Source of the DNA: Clostridia bacterium
Lineage (GTDB): Bacteria > Bacillota > Clostridia > Oscillospirales > Acutalibacteraceae
Assembly: GCA_017549285.1 (NCBI GenBank)
Contig: JAFYVE010000016.1
Span: 1 to 51,714, forward strand
Direction: 5' to 3'
Length of the DNA: 51,714 nt
Shown here piece after piece: positions 7,555-15,291 of this stretch. The notes below the pieces were generated by a model, which saw only the letters and a list, made by a program, of their open reading frames with translations, was not told the DNA's origin and did no database searches. The stretch's first letter is position 1; each line of letters starts with the position of its first letter. A program made the translations under genes and the position numbers.

Positions 7555-7590
7555 AGGGCGATGACCATAACGGCCATCTCCCTATTTTTT
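7555..7590 (+). terminator. Terminator after the integrase gene
   Basis: AGGGCGATG pairs with CATCTCCCT with one mismatch and is followed by ATTTTTTATT. It lies between two convergent genes. Confidence 0.75.
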
Positions 7591-8305
7591 ATTCTGTTGC
7601 CATAATTGCGAGTTCAGCAATGAAATAGACTAGCAGTTCATATACGCTCTTAGCATCCTCATCAGAATAGTCCATCATACCGCGATGGAGGATATTATTT
7701 CTAAACGGGATACGCTTATCAATCGGATTTGTGTAACTATCAGTGTTAGAAAAGACTGTGAAGACAACACCAGCAATCAAAACTTTTTTATAGCTATCCA
7801 GATCCATTTCGTGAGTGTCCTGAGCTGACTGGGATGCTACGATTTTAATTTTATCTTTAGCCTTACGCTCATGAGACATAGTTTGATAAACCAATTCCTC
7901 GAAATGTGCCAACAGGATAATCGTCTTTTCACGATGACTCAATTGCGTGGATTCAACGATAGAGAGAACATAGGTATCCAGCGATGTAGGCGCGGTCTTT
8001 TTTCTAACGGCATCTACAGCCATATCATATGTCATGTAACCAAAACTCTCTTGTAGCCATTCAACGTCAGTATAGGTGATCTCAGCCTTTTCGAAACCGG
8101 AGATGCGTTGAAACAATTCTGTTTCCTGAATGTCCGATGGAATGCTTTGAAAGAATTTGACAAGGTTGGCAAATGTGTCAGAGGCGGCAAATCTTGCCAT
8201 AGCCTCGTTAACCGAAAGTACCATGTTACCGATTTTTTCAGAGAGCGAAAGTAGGTTGGCGATATGCTCGTTCGTAAAGAACCAATGATCGTGCTGATCG
8301 GCCAT
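7589..8305 (-). CDS. HEPN-domain protein with RNase-type RNxxxH motif, probable phage-defence cargo
   Basis: 238 residues, all helical, with GGAGGTAA seven bases before the start. Near the C-terminus PFRNNILHRG carries R202, N203 and H207, the Rx4H catalytic signature of HEPN RNases, followed by a long helix (SDEDAKSVYELLVYFIAELA) as in Abi-type and MAE-like HEPN proteins. The first 150 residues are not recognised. It is transcribed opposite to the integrase and lies between it and the attachment site, the usual cargo slot of satellites and integrative elements. Base composition is more AT-rich than the element backbone. An RNA-cleaving abortive-infection role is inferred; no antitoxin gene is adjacent. 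Confidence 0.65.
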   Translation of the reverse strand: MADQHDHWFFTNEHIANLLSLSEKIGNMVLSVNEAMARFAASDTFANLVKFFQSIPSDIQETELFQRISGFEKAEITYTDVEWLQESFGYMTYDMAVDAVRKKTAPTSLDTYVLSIVESTQLSHREKTIILLAHFEELVYQTMSHERKAKDKIKIVASQSAQDTHEMDLDSYKKVLIAGVVFTVFSNTDSYTNPIDKRIPFRNNILHRGMMDYSDEDAKSVYELLVYFIAELAIMATE

Positions 8306-8335
8306 GTGATTTACCTCCTTAAAATGCTTAATTTA

Positions 8336-8376
8336 TGATAGAAATAGCCGCAGAACATACTTGTTTTGCGGCTATT
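8336..8376 (-). terminator. Terminator after tRNA-Arg
   Basis: A perfect 10-bp stem AATAGCCGCA / TGCGGCTATT abuts the tRNA CCA end and, read leftward, is followed by a moderately T-rich stretch. It lies on the element side of the tRNA, so the element appears to bring or restore it. Confidence 0.55.
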
Positions 8377-8452
8377 GGCACGCCCGGCGCGATTCGAACG
8401 CGCGGCCTTTCGCTTAGGAGGCGAACGCTCTATCCTGCTGAGCTACGGGCGC
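8376..8452 (-). tRNA. tRNA-Arg (anticodon CCT), probable integration site
   Basis: A cloverleaf of 77 nt with encoded CCA: acceptor GCGCCCG against CGGGCGT with one G-U pair, D-arm around AGCTCAGC, anticodon stem TTCGC/GCGAA around loop CTCCTAA (anticodon CCT, reading AGG codons), and T-loop GTTCGAATC. The 3' half faces the element. The sequence stays intact at the junction because integrases of this type restore the tRNA 3' end. The matching repeat at the far end of the element is outside the window. Confidence 0.95.
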
Positions 8453-9037
8453 ATATTATGAAATTTAGGTAAATTAGGCTTCGATGGCTTATCCCTTACA
8501 TTTTCCTGAAAAGGCACCAAAGGGTACCAAACAGGGTGCCAAATTGCCGGAGGTCTTGATACAAGGTCGCGAAATCGGCGTTTTCCTCGCGTCTTCTCGC
8601 TTTCCTGCGAGTATCACACGGATAGACCAAGACCTTAGGAGGGGTTTATTATATCCATTTAACTATGGAGGCTTTTGTTTTTTTGCTTTAAAATTGTAAC
8701 AGATTTATAATGAAGTGTCAATATAAATATTATATATGGCGGAAATCTTTATAAATCAGAATTTGTCAAGATGATTGAACAAACCAATCGTAGGGACCGA
8801 TGCCCACATCGGTCCGCATTTGTCGAAGACAAATCGGAAATCTCTGATTTCCGTTAACAAAACAAATTAATTTATTTGGTTTATTGTAACTGAACGATTT
8901 TCAATCGTTATTGCTCCGTTACACTCCGCAATCGGACCGATGTCAGGCTGGTCCCTACATAATTTGTTTTTACCGAGAACGGACGCCCGATGGGCGCCCC
9001 TACGTTCATTCATCAGGCTTTTAAAGACCTCGACAAA
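8453..9037. other. Gene-free region upstream of tRNA-Arg: possible att remnant plus composite repeat
   Basis: I see no credible gene in these 585 nt. The part to 8640 has three GGNNCCAAA words at 8513, 8523 and 8535, spaced 10 and 12 nt as in integrase arm sites, and an inverted pair AGGTCTTG (8551-8558) / CAAGACCT (8628-8635). It may be a relic of an earlier insertion next to the tRNA. From 8751 onward a composite repeat element fills the space to the end of the sialidase-like gene. Confidence 0.45.
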
Positions 9038-9046
9038 TTATTGTTT
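8751..9046 (-). repeat. MITE-like element copy 1 (terminal inverted repeats with nested palindromes)
   Basis: The left end ATAAATCAGAATTTGTCAAG (8751-8770) and the right end CCTCGACAAATTATTGTTT (9028-9046) are imperfect inverted repeats and recur at 25387-25529 and 46211-46394. Inside are a second inverted pair GTAGGGACC (8790) / GGTCCCTAC (8950), several short hairpins with 3-4 nt loops, and a GGACGCCCG palindrome (8981-9000). The right end covers the stop codon of the minus-strand gene. Confidence 0.7.
8980..9004. repeat. GC-rich palindromic repeat, GGACGCCCG type (copy 1 of 3)
   Basis: GGACGCCCGATGGGCGCCCC forms an imperfect palindrome followed by TACG. Near-identical copies lie at 18415-18440 and 32688-32712 (reverse orientation). 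They look like REP-type dispersed repeats. Confidence 0.75.
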
Positions 9047-10399
9047 GTTCATTCTCTCAACAAGCACATCTGTATCTTTCAGATTTATTCTTTTTGAACA
9101 GATATATGTTTTCAGGAGCTCATCACCGCTCTGTGTTTTTTCGTCGAGGCTGAATTTGCCGTAACCGCAGGCGACGATTGTGTCATCGGGAAGTACAACA
9201 TTTCCGTTGTAGCCCGTATCTGCCTCTGCGTAATATTCAGGCTTTTTCTGTCCGTCTTCATAGATATGGGCGATTTTGATTCTGTACTGGCCTTCCGTAC
9301 CGTTTTTCAGGTCATCATATGTACCTACCCATCCGATAAGTCCTTCACTTATCCAGCCGGCTTTTGTGGAGAGCTTTGAATATTTAAATGCTTTTCTGCC
9401 TCTTTCGATTGAACGGAAAGTGATGAAAAGCCTTCCGTCTGATGTGTAATCAGCCTTGTGTCTTTCACCGTTGAGTGCCGCAGGAGCTTCAACGGGCTCG
9501 GACCAGGTTTTTCCTTCATCCTGAGAGAAGGAAATGAGTGAATTCATTTGCTTTGAGTTGCTTCTGCTGATAAGGCAGAGTTCATCACCCGTACCTTTTT
9601 CACTTCTGATGACTTCAACTTCACACATATTTGATCTGAGTTCAATTTCACGGTATGCGGCGAAATATTTTTCGGGAGTGCTCCAATGCATATTTCCGTT
9701 TTCATCGAATGTGAGGATTGTCTTGTAGTTATAGAAATTGCTGTCGTGGAAAAAGCCCATCCATTTATCTACAAACACGCCGTTTTCCTTAAGTCTTGTA
9801 AGACTTGCCATAGCAACAATCGGAATTACAGGGTATTCACTCTCATTGTCATAAAATCTTTCAAATTCAGTCCACGTTGCACCTTCGTCGGTTGAAACTG
9901 AACAATGAAAACCGCCCGGAGTATCCATATCGGGCCATTTCGGATTTGCAGAAATCATTATGAGTTTGTCGGGTGTGCCGTCTGAGAATTCAAGGCGGTA
10001 AACCGTGGGAGTTTCAAGGGATTTTTCCCAGCTTGAAGGTGCATTTTCAACGGATGAAGTCCACGAAACACCGCCGTCTGTGCTGATTTTCGTCTGAACA
10101 GCGCCCTTGCCGTGTCCTGCAGGGTACATTGTGAGAATATTTCCGTTTTTAAGCAGTACGCTGTCGGGGTGAGCCATATAATCCCTCGAATTATCAACAA
10201 CAGAGAGGTTATAGAGGTACTCATATTGCGTACCTTTAAGCTCTTCGGGGAGAGTGCTCAGGTCAAGTGTGGGGATAGTGTAGTCACTTCCCGTAAATCT
10301 CTTTGATTTGTTGATATAAAGGATGCCTGAAACCATTATTGCACTTATTATTATAACCAAAGGTAAAATGATGCATAAAAACTGTTTCATTTTTTTCAC
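9038..10399 (-). CDS. Membrane-anchored sialidase-fold (BNR/Asp-box) glycosidase-like protein
   Basis: 453 residues. An N-terminal hydrophobic segment (about 7-29) should act as signal anchor, putting the rest outside the cell. Three Asp boxes mark a six-bladed sialidase propeller: STDGGVSW at 106-113, STDEGATW at 169-176, and SQDEGKTW near 295. The family includes exo-alpha-sialidases and related glycoside hydrolases; the arginine triad that would prove sialidase activity is not clear by eye. It is divergent from the GH92 gene, each with its own good promoter. Its last codons and stop lie within a repeat-element end, a sign that the original C-terminus may have been replaced. Confidence 0.78.
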   Translation of the reverse strand: MKKMKQFLCIILPLVIIISAIMVSGILYINKSKRFTGSDYTIPTLDLSTLPEELKGTQYEYLYNLSVVDNSRDYMAHPDSVLLKNGNILTMYPAGHGKGAVQTKISTDGGVSWTSSVENAPSSWEKSLETPTVYRLEFSDGTPDKLIMISANPKWPDMDTPGGFHCSVSTDEGATWTEFERFYDNESEYPVIPIVAMASLTRLKENGVFVDKWMGFFHDSNFYNYKTILTFDENGNMHWSTPEKYFAAYREIELRSNMCEVEVIRSEKGTGDELCLISRSNSKQMNSLISFSQDEGKTWSEPVEAPAALNGERHKADYTSDGRLFITFRSIERGRKAFKYSKLSTKAGWISEGLIGWVGTYDDLKNGTEGQYRIKIAHIYEDGQKKPEYYAEADTGYNGNVVLPDDTIVACGYGKFSLDEKTQSGDELLKTYICSKRINLKDTDVLVERMNKQ

Positions 10400-10418
10400 C
10401 TTCCTGAAGTTTTGTTAT

Positions 10419-10447
10419 AGTATATCAAATTTTCGGTTTTATGTCAA
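10419..10447 (-). promoter_or_regulatory. Promoter of the sialidase-like gene
   Basis: Read leftward, TTGACA (10447-10442) and TATACT (10424-10419) are 17 nt apart, about 20 nt before the start codon. Confidence 0.75.
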
Positions 10448-10474
10448 TTTTAATAATTGTTTTCATAATAATGA

Positions 10475-10503
10475 TTGACATTTATTTCTTTTTAAGATAT
10501 ATT
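10475..10503 (+). promoter_or_regulatory. Promoter of the GH92/DUF4838 genes
   Basis: TTGACA at 10475-10480 and TATATT at 10498-10503 with a 17-nt spacer. It is back to back with the promoter for the sialidase-like gene, so one regulator could control both directions; no clear operator is seen. Confidence 0.75.
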
Positions 10504-10534
10504 AACTATATATAATAAAAAGGGAAGTGTTTTT

Positions 10535-12790
10535 ATGTTTCAGATGTTAAAAACAATAGTTATTCTGTTTTTATCTTTTGAGATGACTCTTACAGGTATG
10601 TTCAATGGAATCACAATTAAGAATTCCTATGATATGCCTGAAATTGAAACAGGTGAATACACACAGTATGTTGACAGCTTTATAGGCACAGGCGGTCTGC
10701 CCTGGACCTGCGGTATGCTTTCAACAGCAGCAAGCGTACCTTTCGGTCTTGTAAGACTTGGTGCCGACACAAGCTTTATCGGCGGTGCATATCTTATCAA
10801 GACAAATACATCAGGTTATTTTTATGAACATCATCATATTGAAGGTTTCAGCCATTCAAGACTTTCAGGTACAGGTGCCGAAGAATATGAAATGTTCAGA
10901 GTAACACCCGCTGTGGGTAAGAGCAACGCCGGTGTTATTCCTTATTCACACGAATTTGAAACAGCGGTACCCGGTTATTATGCTGTTTATCTTCAGACGC
11001 TCGATTGCCTTGCAGAGCTTACTGCAACAGCTCACGCAGGTGTTCACAGATATACATTCGGTTCATCAAAGGATGCAAGACTTTCAATTGACGTATCAAG
11101 CTTTGCAGGTAACAGCAGAGTAGAGAAGTCATTTGCAGAATATGATGAAGAAACAGGTCTTATCACAGGCGGAACAGTTCTTCACGCACAGTTCTCAGGC
11201 AGATATGACGGTCTTCCCATCTATTTTGCCGCAAAGGTTAATAAGGATATCAAAGAAGTTAAAATCAAGGGTGACGAAACAGACCTTAAAGTTGATGTCA
11301 ATTTCGGTGATATCAAAGATTCTGCTGTTGAACTTAAACTCGGTATCAGCTTTGTAAGTGTTGAGAATGCACTTCTCAATCTTGAAACAGAAGTCGGTGA
11401 AAAGTCATTTGACGATGTAAGAGCAGAAGCTCAGGCTCAGTGGGAGGACGAGCTTTCACTCATTAAAATCGATACAGCCGATGAAGATATAAAGACTATT
11501 TTCTACACAGCACTTTACCGCACAATGATCATGCCTTCAGATATCACAGATGCCAACGGTGAATATCTCGGCTTTGACAAACAGGTGCATGTAGCTGACG
11601 GCTACACATACAGAAGTGATATGTCTCTCTGGGATACAGTAAGAAATACACACGCACTTTATACTCTTATTGAAGCAGAAGTTCAGAACGATTGTCTTAA
11701 TTCACTCGTCGAAATGGCAAAGGCAGGCGGAGCGCTTCCCAGATGGCCTCAGGGTGCAGGCTATTCAGGTTCAATGTTCGGCGACAGCGCTAACATCATG
11801 ATTACAGAAAGCTATCTTAAGGGTTATACTGATTTTGATGTTGAAACTGCATATGAATATATGAAAAAATCTTCAGATGGTGCGGTCAATAAGGTCGGTC
11901 GTGAATTCGTTAATGAATACAATACTTACGGTTATGTTCCCGAGGATATCGACGGCACAAAGAAATCTGTAAGCCGTACACTTGAATATGCATGGCAGGA
12001 TGGTGCAATTGCTGACCTTGCAACAGCTCTCGGCTATGAAGAAGATGCCGAAAGATATACTGAAAAATCAATGTTCTATAAAAACACTTTCAATCCCGAA
12101 AACCACTACTTTATGGCAAGAAATTCAGACGGCAGTTTTGTAAAGGAATTCAGCCCGAATGTATCTTCATTTATCGATGAAATCCTTCCCGTAAAGCTTG
12201 CTAAAGGCTACTGTGAAGGCAGTGCTCAGCAGTGGAGATGGAGTGCAACACACGACATTGACGGTATGATTGAACTCTTCGGCTCAGAAGAATACTTCGT
12301 ATCAGAGCTTGAAGCATTTATGGAAGCTGCAGCTCCCACAAGGGCTTTCCTTGACCCCGGTGCAGGTTTCTGGGTAGGTAATCAGCACGATATCCACACA
12401 CCTTACCTCTTCTCAGACGCAGGCAGAGATGACCTTACAGAAAAATGGGTACGCTGGACACTTGCAGACCGTTTCAGCACAGATATAAACGGTCTTGACG
12501 GTAACGATGACGGCGGTACACTCAGCGCCTGGTATGTATTCTCATCAATGGGCTTCTATCCTCTTGCAGGTTCTGACAAATACTGGATCGGTTCACCCAA
12601 CCTTGATTCAGCTGAAATCACTCTTTCAAACGGCAACACTCTTAAAATGACAGCTCTTAATCAGAGTGCTTCAAACGTTTATGTAAAGAGTGTTACACTC
12701 AACGGTGAAGTTATCACAGATAATTACCTTACTCATGCACAGCTTATGGGCGGCGGAGAACTTGTATTCACAATGTCTGCAAATCCCTGA
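10535..12790 (+). CDS. GH92 family alpha-mannosidase-like glycoside hydrolase, exported
   Basis: 751 residues, close to the family norm. After an N-terminal hydrophobic signal (about 1-25) comes the GH92 beta-sandwich start (FIGTGGLPWTCG, VPFGLVRLGAD, HIEGFSHSRLSG) and then the (alpha/alpha)6 domain (YRSDMSLWDTVRN, PRWPQGAGYSG, GNDDGGTLSAWYVFSSMG, IGSPNL). GH92 enzymes are Ca2+-dependent inverting exo-mannosidases acting on N-glycan and yeast mannan linkages. The linkage preferred here cannot be read from sequence. The next gene (DUF4838) follows after 22 nt with its own GGAGG. Together with the sialidase-like gene it points to host or fungal glycan foraging. Confidence 0.93.
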   Translation: MFQMLKTIVILFLSFEMTLTGMFNGITIKNSYDMPEIETGEYTQYVDSFIGTGGLPWTCGMLSTAASVPFGLVRLGADTSFIGGAYLIKTNTSGYFYEHHHIEGFSHSRLSGTGAEEYEMFRVTPAVGKSNAGVIPYSHEFETAVPGYYAVYLQTLDCLAELTATAHAGVHRYTFGSSKDARLSIDVSSFAGNSRVEKSFAEYDEETGLITGGTVLHAQFSGRYDGLPIYFAAKVNKDIKEVKIKGDETDLKVDVNFGDIKDSAVELKLGISFVSVENALLNLETEVGEKSFDDVRAEAQAQWEDELSLIKIDTADEDIKTIFYTALYRTMIMPSDITDANGEYLGFDKQVHVADGYTYRSDMSLWDTVRNTHALYTLIEAEVQNDCLNSLVEMAKAGGALPRWPQGAGYSGSMFGDSANIMITESYLKGYTDFDVETAYEYMKKSSDGAVNKVGREFVNEYNTYGYVPEDIDGTKKSVSRTLEYAWQDGAIADLATALGYEEDAERYTEKSMFYKNTFNPENHYFMARNSDGSFVKEFSPNVSSFIDEILPVKLAKGYCEGSAQQWRWSATHDIDGMIELFGSEEYFVSELEAFMEAAAPTRAFLDPGAGFWVGNQHDIHTPYLFSDAGRDDLTEKWVRWTLADRFSTDINGLDGNDDGGTLSAWYVFSSMGFYPLAGSDKYWIGSPNLDSAEITLSNGNTLKMTALNQSASNVYVKSVTLNGEVITDNYLTHAQLMGGGELVFTMSANP

Positions 12791-12812
12791 TGTATAAACG
12801 GAGGGAAAGTCA

Positions 12813-14681
12813 ATGAAAATTATAGGCGGATTAATGGCTTTTGTGCAGGTTATACTTGCCATAATCGGAGTTACTCCGATAAGCTATGATATAAACTACG
12901 GCGGTAATGATTATGTTGCTCCCGAAGTCAATACACCGATGTATATTGTTGAAGACGGTGTGAGTGACTACACAATTGTTGTTGCAGATGATGCTGACGA
13001 ATGCATTATGACAGCTGTCAGCGAACTGCAGACTTATGTTGAAAAAATCAGCGGTGTAAAGCTTGGTTATGTCAATGAATCAGCTTACACAAGCGGAAAA
13101 GCAATTGTTCTTGGTGAAACAAAGCTTTGTGATGTTGATACATCTTCAATCAAAGCAGACGGTTTCAGACTTGTTGCAGACGGTGATAACTTTGTGATTG
13201 CCGGTGCTGATTCAAGAGGTACACTTTACGGTGTATATACATTCCTTGAAGAATATCTCGGTGTAAGATGGTTTACTCCGAAACTCGAAGTTGTTCCCGA
13301 AAGTAAAGATGTTGTTATTGATGCGGCTCTTGACAGAATCGTTGAACCTTCTTTTGCAGTCAGAAGAAATTCTCAGGCTTATGCGGATGATGCATACAGA
13401 GCAAAAACAAAAATCAATGTCTCATTCTATAATGAAGCAACCGAATACGGCGGAGCGATGACATGGGTTATGTGGGACGTTACTCTTGACAGACTTGTTC
13501 CCGATTCTCTTTTCTCAGAACATCCCGAATATTTTGCAATGAATCCCGACGGTTCAAGAACAACAGATCATGTTTGTCTTTCACATCCCGAAGTTCTTCC
13601 TATCGCTGTTGAAAATGCAAGACAGGCAATTCTTGACTGCGAATACGATGCAAAGTATATCCATATCGGTCAGAAAGACAATTCAAACTATTGTTATTGT
13701 GAAAGCTGTTCAGCTCTTTATGAAGAATACGGCAGCGTTTCAGCTCCCACAATCATTTTTACAAATGCATTTGCAGATGCACTTGATGATGAATTCCCCT
13801 ATATGACTTTCACATTCTACGCATACGGCGAAACAGACAGACCTCCCGTGAAGGGCGATCTCAGATGTAACGAGAATGTTGTTCCCGTACTCTGCCAGCT
13901 CCACAGAGCATGCAGAAGCCATCCTCTTACCGAATGCGGTGCAATTGATGAACAGCAACCCACATTTGATTCACTCTTTGTTGAGCAGGATACAATGGTT
14001 GCAAAGGATCATGCAGAATGGGTGAAAATCGCAGACAGAACATTTATCTATGACTATACAATCAACTTCATCAACACAGCAATGTTCTTCTCTAACTTTG
14101 AAACAATGCAGTCAACAATGAAGTATATGCACGATATAGGAATCACAGGTTATGTTTACAACTGCGGTGACGGTCACTATGCAGCATTCAATGAGCTGAG
14201 AAACTATCTTCTCTGTAAGCTTCAGTGGAATGTTGATGCTGATGTTGAATATCATATGCTCGACTTTATGAAGGCATATTACGGTGAAGAAGCAGCACCT
14301 TATATGAAGGAAATTATTGATGTGCAGACAGCCCACACAAAGGCAACTGCTCACGCATTCGATTTCTCGTGGCATTATCAGGCAGGTTTCTATTCACCTC
14401 AGGGTGTTGCAAAGCTGGATGAGCTCTGGGAAAAAGCACTTTCTGCTGATGTAACCGAAGAACAGAAGTTCAATATCGAAAAAGATAACCTCAGCTGGGA
14501 ATATTTCAAGGCTAACCAGTTTATAGGTAAATATTCATTCCTGAATCCCTTAAGACTCAAGGCAAATGAAGACCTTTATGATGCTTTCAAAGCTCACGGA
14601 ATCAGCAGGGTTTCATCATTCGGTCTTATCCCCGAAAAAGAAAATGTTGATTTTATGGACAGACCGTTCAATTGGAAATAA
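12813..14681 (+). CDS. DUF4838 protein with alpha-glucuronidase/GH20-like N-terminal domain, exported
   Basis: 622 residues with Shine-Dalgarno GGAGGGAAA. A short hydrophobic N-terminus (about 3-20) suggests export. Residues about 50-150 (YTIVVADDADECIMTAVSEL, GVYTFLEEYLGVRWFTP) match the non-catalytic domain found before GH67 and GH20 barrels. The following barrel-like part (HIGQKDNSNYCYCESC, ending in YYGEEAAPYMKEI) is typical of DUF4838. These proteins occur in polysaccharide-use loci, probably as glycosidases of unsettled activity. It is co-transcribed with GH92 and ends at a strong bidirectional terminator. Confidence 0.85.
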   Translation: MKIIGGLMAFVQVILAIIGVTPISYDINYGGNDYVAPEVNTPMYIVEDGVSDYTIVVADDADECIMTAVSELQTYVEKISGVKLGYVNESAYTSGKAIVLGETKLCDVDTSSIKADGFRLVADGDNFVIAGADSRGTLYGVYTFLEEYLGVRWFTPKLEVVPESKDVVIDAALDRIVEPSFAVRRNSQAYADDAYRAKTKINVSFYNEATEYGGAMTWVMWDVTLDRLVPDSLFSEHPEYFAMNPDGSRTTDHVCLSHPEVLPIAVENARQAILDCEYDAKYIHIGQKDNSNYCYCESCSALYEEYGSVSAPTIIFTNAFADALDDEFPYMTFTFYAYGETDRPPVKGDLRCNENVVPVLCQLHRACRSHPLTECGAIDEQQPTFDSLFVEQDTMVAKDHAEWVKIADRTFIYDYTINFINTAMFFSNFETMQSTMKYMHDIGITGYVYNCGDGHYAAFNELRNYLLCKLQWNVDADVEYHMLDFMKAYYGEEAAPYMKEIIDVQTAHTKATAHAFDFSWHYQAGFYSPQGVAKLDELWEKALSADVTEEQKFNIEKDNLSWEYFKANQFIGKYSFLNPLRLKANEDLYDAFKAHGISRVSSFGLIPEKENVDFMDRPFNWK

Positions 14682-14689
14682 CGATTCAA

Positions 14690-14723
14690 AAAAAATCTGC
14701 AGTTAAAAAACTGCAGATTTTTT
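14690..14723. terminator. Bidirectional terminator between the DUF4838 gene and maf
   Basis: A perfect 13-bp stem AAAATCTGCAGTT / AACTGCAGATTTT with A/T tracts on both sides. It serves the convergent glycan operon and the long rimP-maf operon. Confidence 0.9.
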
Positions 14724-14733
14724 ATGTTAAACA

Positions 14734-14748
14734 GATAAATTATTGTTT
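14734..14748 (-). repeat. Solo end of the MITE-like element at the maf stop codon
   Basis: Read leftward this is AAACAATAATTTATC, identical to the terminal repeat at 25387-25401. It contains the maf stop codon, and the shared block extends into the last maf codons exactly as at the end of the sialidase-like gene. Confidence 0.55.
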
Positions 14749-15291
14749 GTTCAGGTGTCTTATCGTCTCCGCCAGAGGCAATCCCACAACATTGAAATAA
14801 TCACCGTGGATACCTTTTACAAGTGCAAAACCCTTGCCCTGGATTCCGTAAGCACCTGCTTTGTCCATAGGCTCTTTTGTTGCGATGTAGTCCTTGATTT
14901 CTTTTTCTGTCAGGTCATAGAATTCAACTTGAGTTGCAACGTGGAAAATGTCTGTCTTGTCTTTTGTTCTGATGCAGACTCCCGTAAAAACAGTATGTCT
15001 TCTGCCTGAAAGTGATGATAACATATTGAATGCATCTTCTTCATCTTTCGGTTTGCCGAGGATTGTGTTGCCGAGGGCAACGACTGTGTCAGCTGCAATA
15101 ATCAGAGCATCGGTATTGCGTGAAAAAACATCTTCAGCCTTCTGTCTTGCAAGCTCTTCAACAGCTTTATCGGGAGTTATGCCGTCGGGAAGTGTCTCTT
15201 CACATTGTGAAACGATAACTTCATATTCTATTCCTGCTAAAGTGAGCAGTTCTTTTCTTCTCGGTGATGCCGAGGCAAGTATAATTTTCAT
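14740..15291 (-). CDS. maf: Maf-family nucleoside triphosphate pyrophosphatase
   Basis: 183 residues, normal length. SASPRRKELL at residues 7-16 is the Maf signature; AADTVVALG and GKPKDEEDA supply the catalytic and specificity region, KAGAYGIQGKG the C-terminal motif. Maf proteins hydrolyse dTTP/UTP or modified nucleotides to monophosphates and are linked to division and shape. It overlaps ribF by 4 nt and is the last gene of the leftward operon. The final residues NKQ and the stop match the end of the sialidase-like gene at DNA level because both lie in a repeat end. Confidence 0.95.
   Translation of the reverse strand: MKIILASASPRRKELLTLAGIEYEVIVSQCEETLPDGITPDKAVEELARQKAEDVFSRNTDALIIAADTVVALGNTILGKPKDEEDAFNMLSSLSGRRHTVFTGVCIRTKDKTDIFHVATQVEFYDLTEKEIKDYIATKEPMDKAGAYGIQGKGFALVKGIHGDYFNVVGLPLAETIRHLNKQ

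Larger units (their letters stand above)
2..8376. mobile_element. Integrated element (satellite- or IME-like) at the tRNA-Arg 3' end; left end outside window
   Basis: The stretch from the left edge to the 3' end of tRNA-Arg carries a tyrosine integrase, an excisionase-like protein, a primase-helicase with iteron-like repeats upstream, and small proteins of types common in clostridial mobile DNA. Its backbone genes are clearly more GC-rich than the host genes to the right. The integrase lies about 0.8 kb from the tRNA 3' end, where such enzymes usually recombine. The duplicated tRNA 3' segment expected at the other end is not in the window, so neither left border nor total length is known. No relaxase, capsid, portal or terminase gene is visible. 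Confidence 0.75.

Noticed and set aside
8484-8699. A 71-codon open frame upstream of tRNA-Arg
   Set aside because: No ribosome site, no domain, and it runs through direct repeats and an inverted repeat; more likely non-coding att or repeat DNA.
12671-12862. Minus-strand open frame over the GH92/DUF4838 junction
   Set aside because: No ribosome site; it overlaps two well-supported genes on the other strand.
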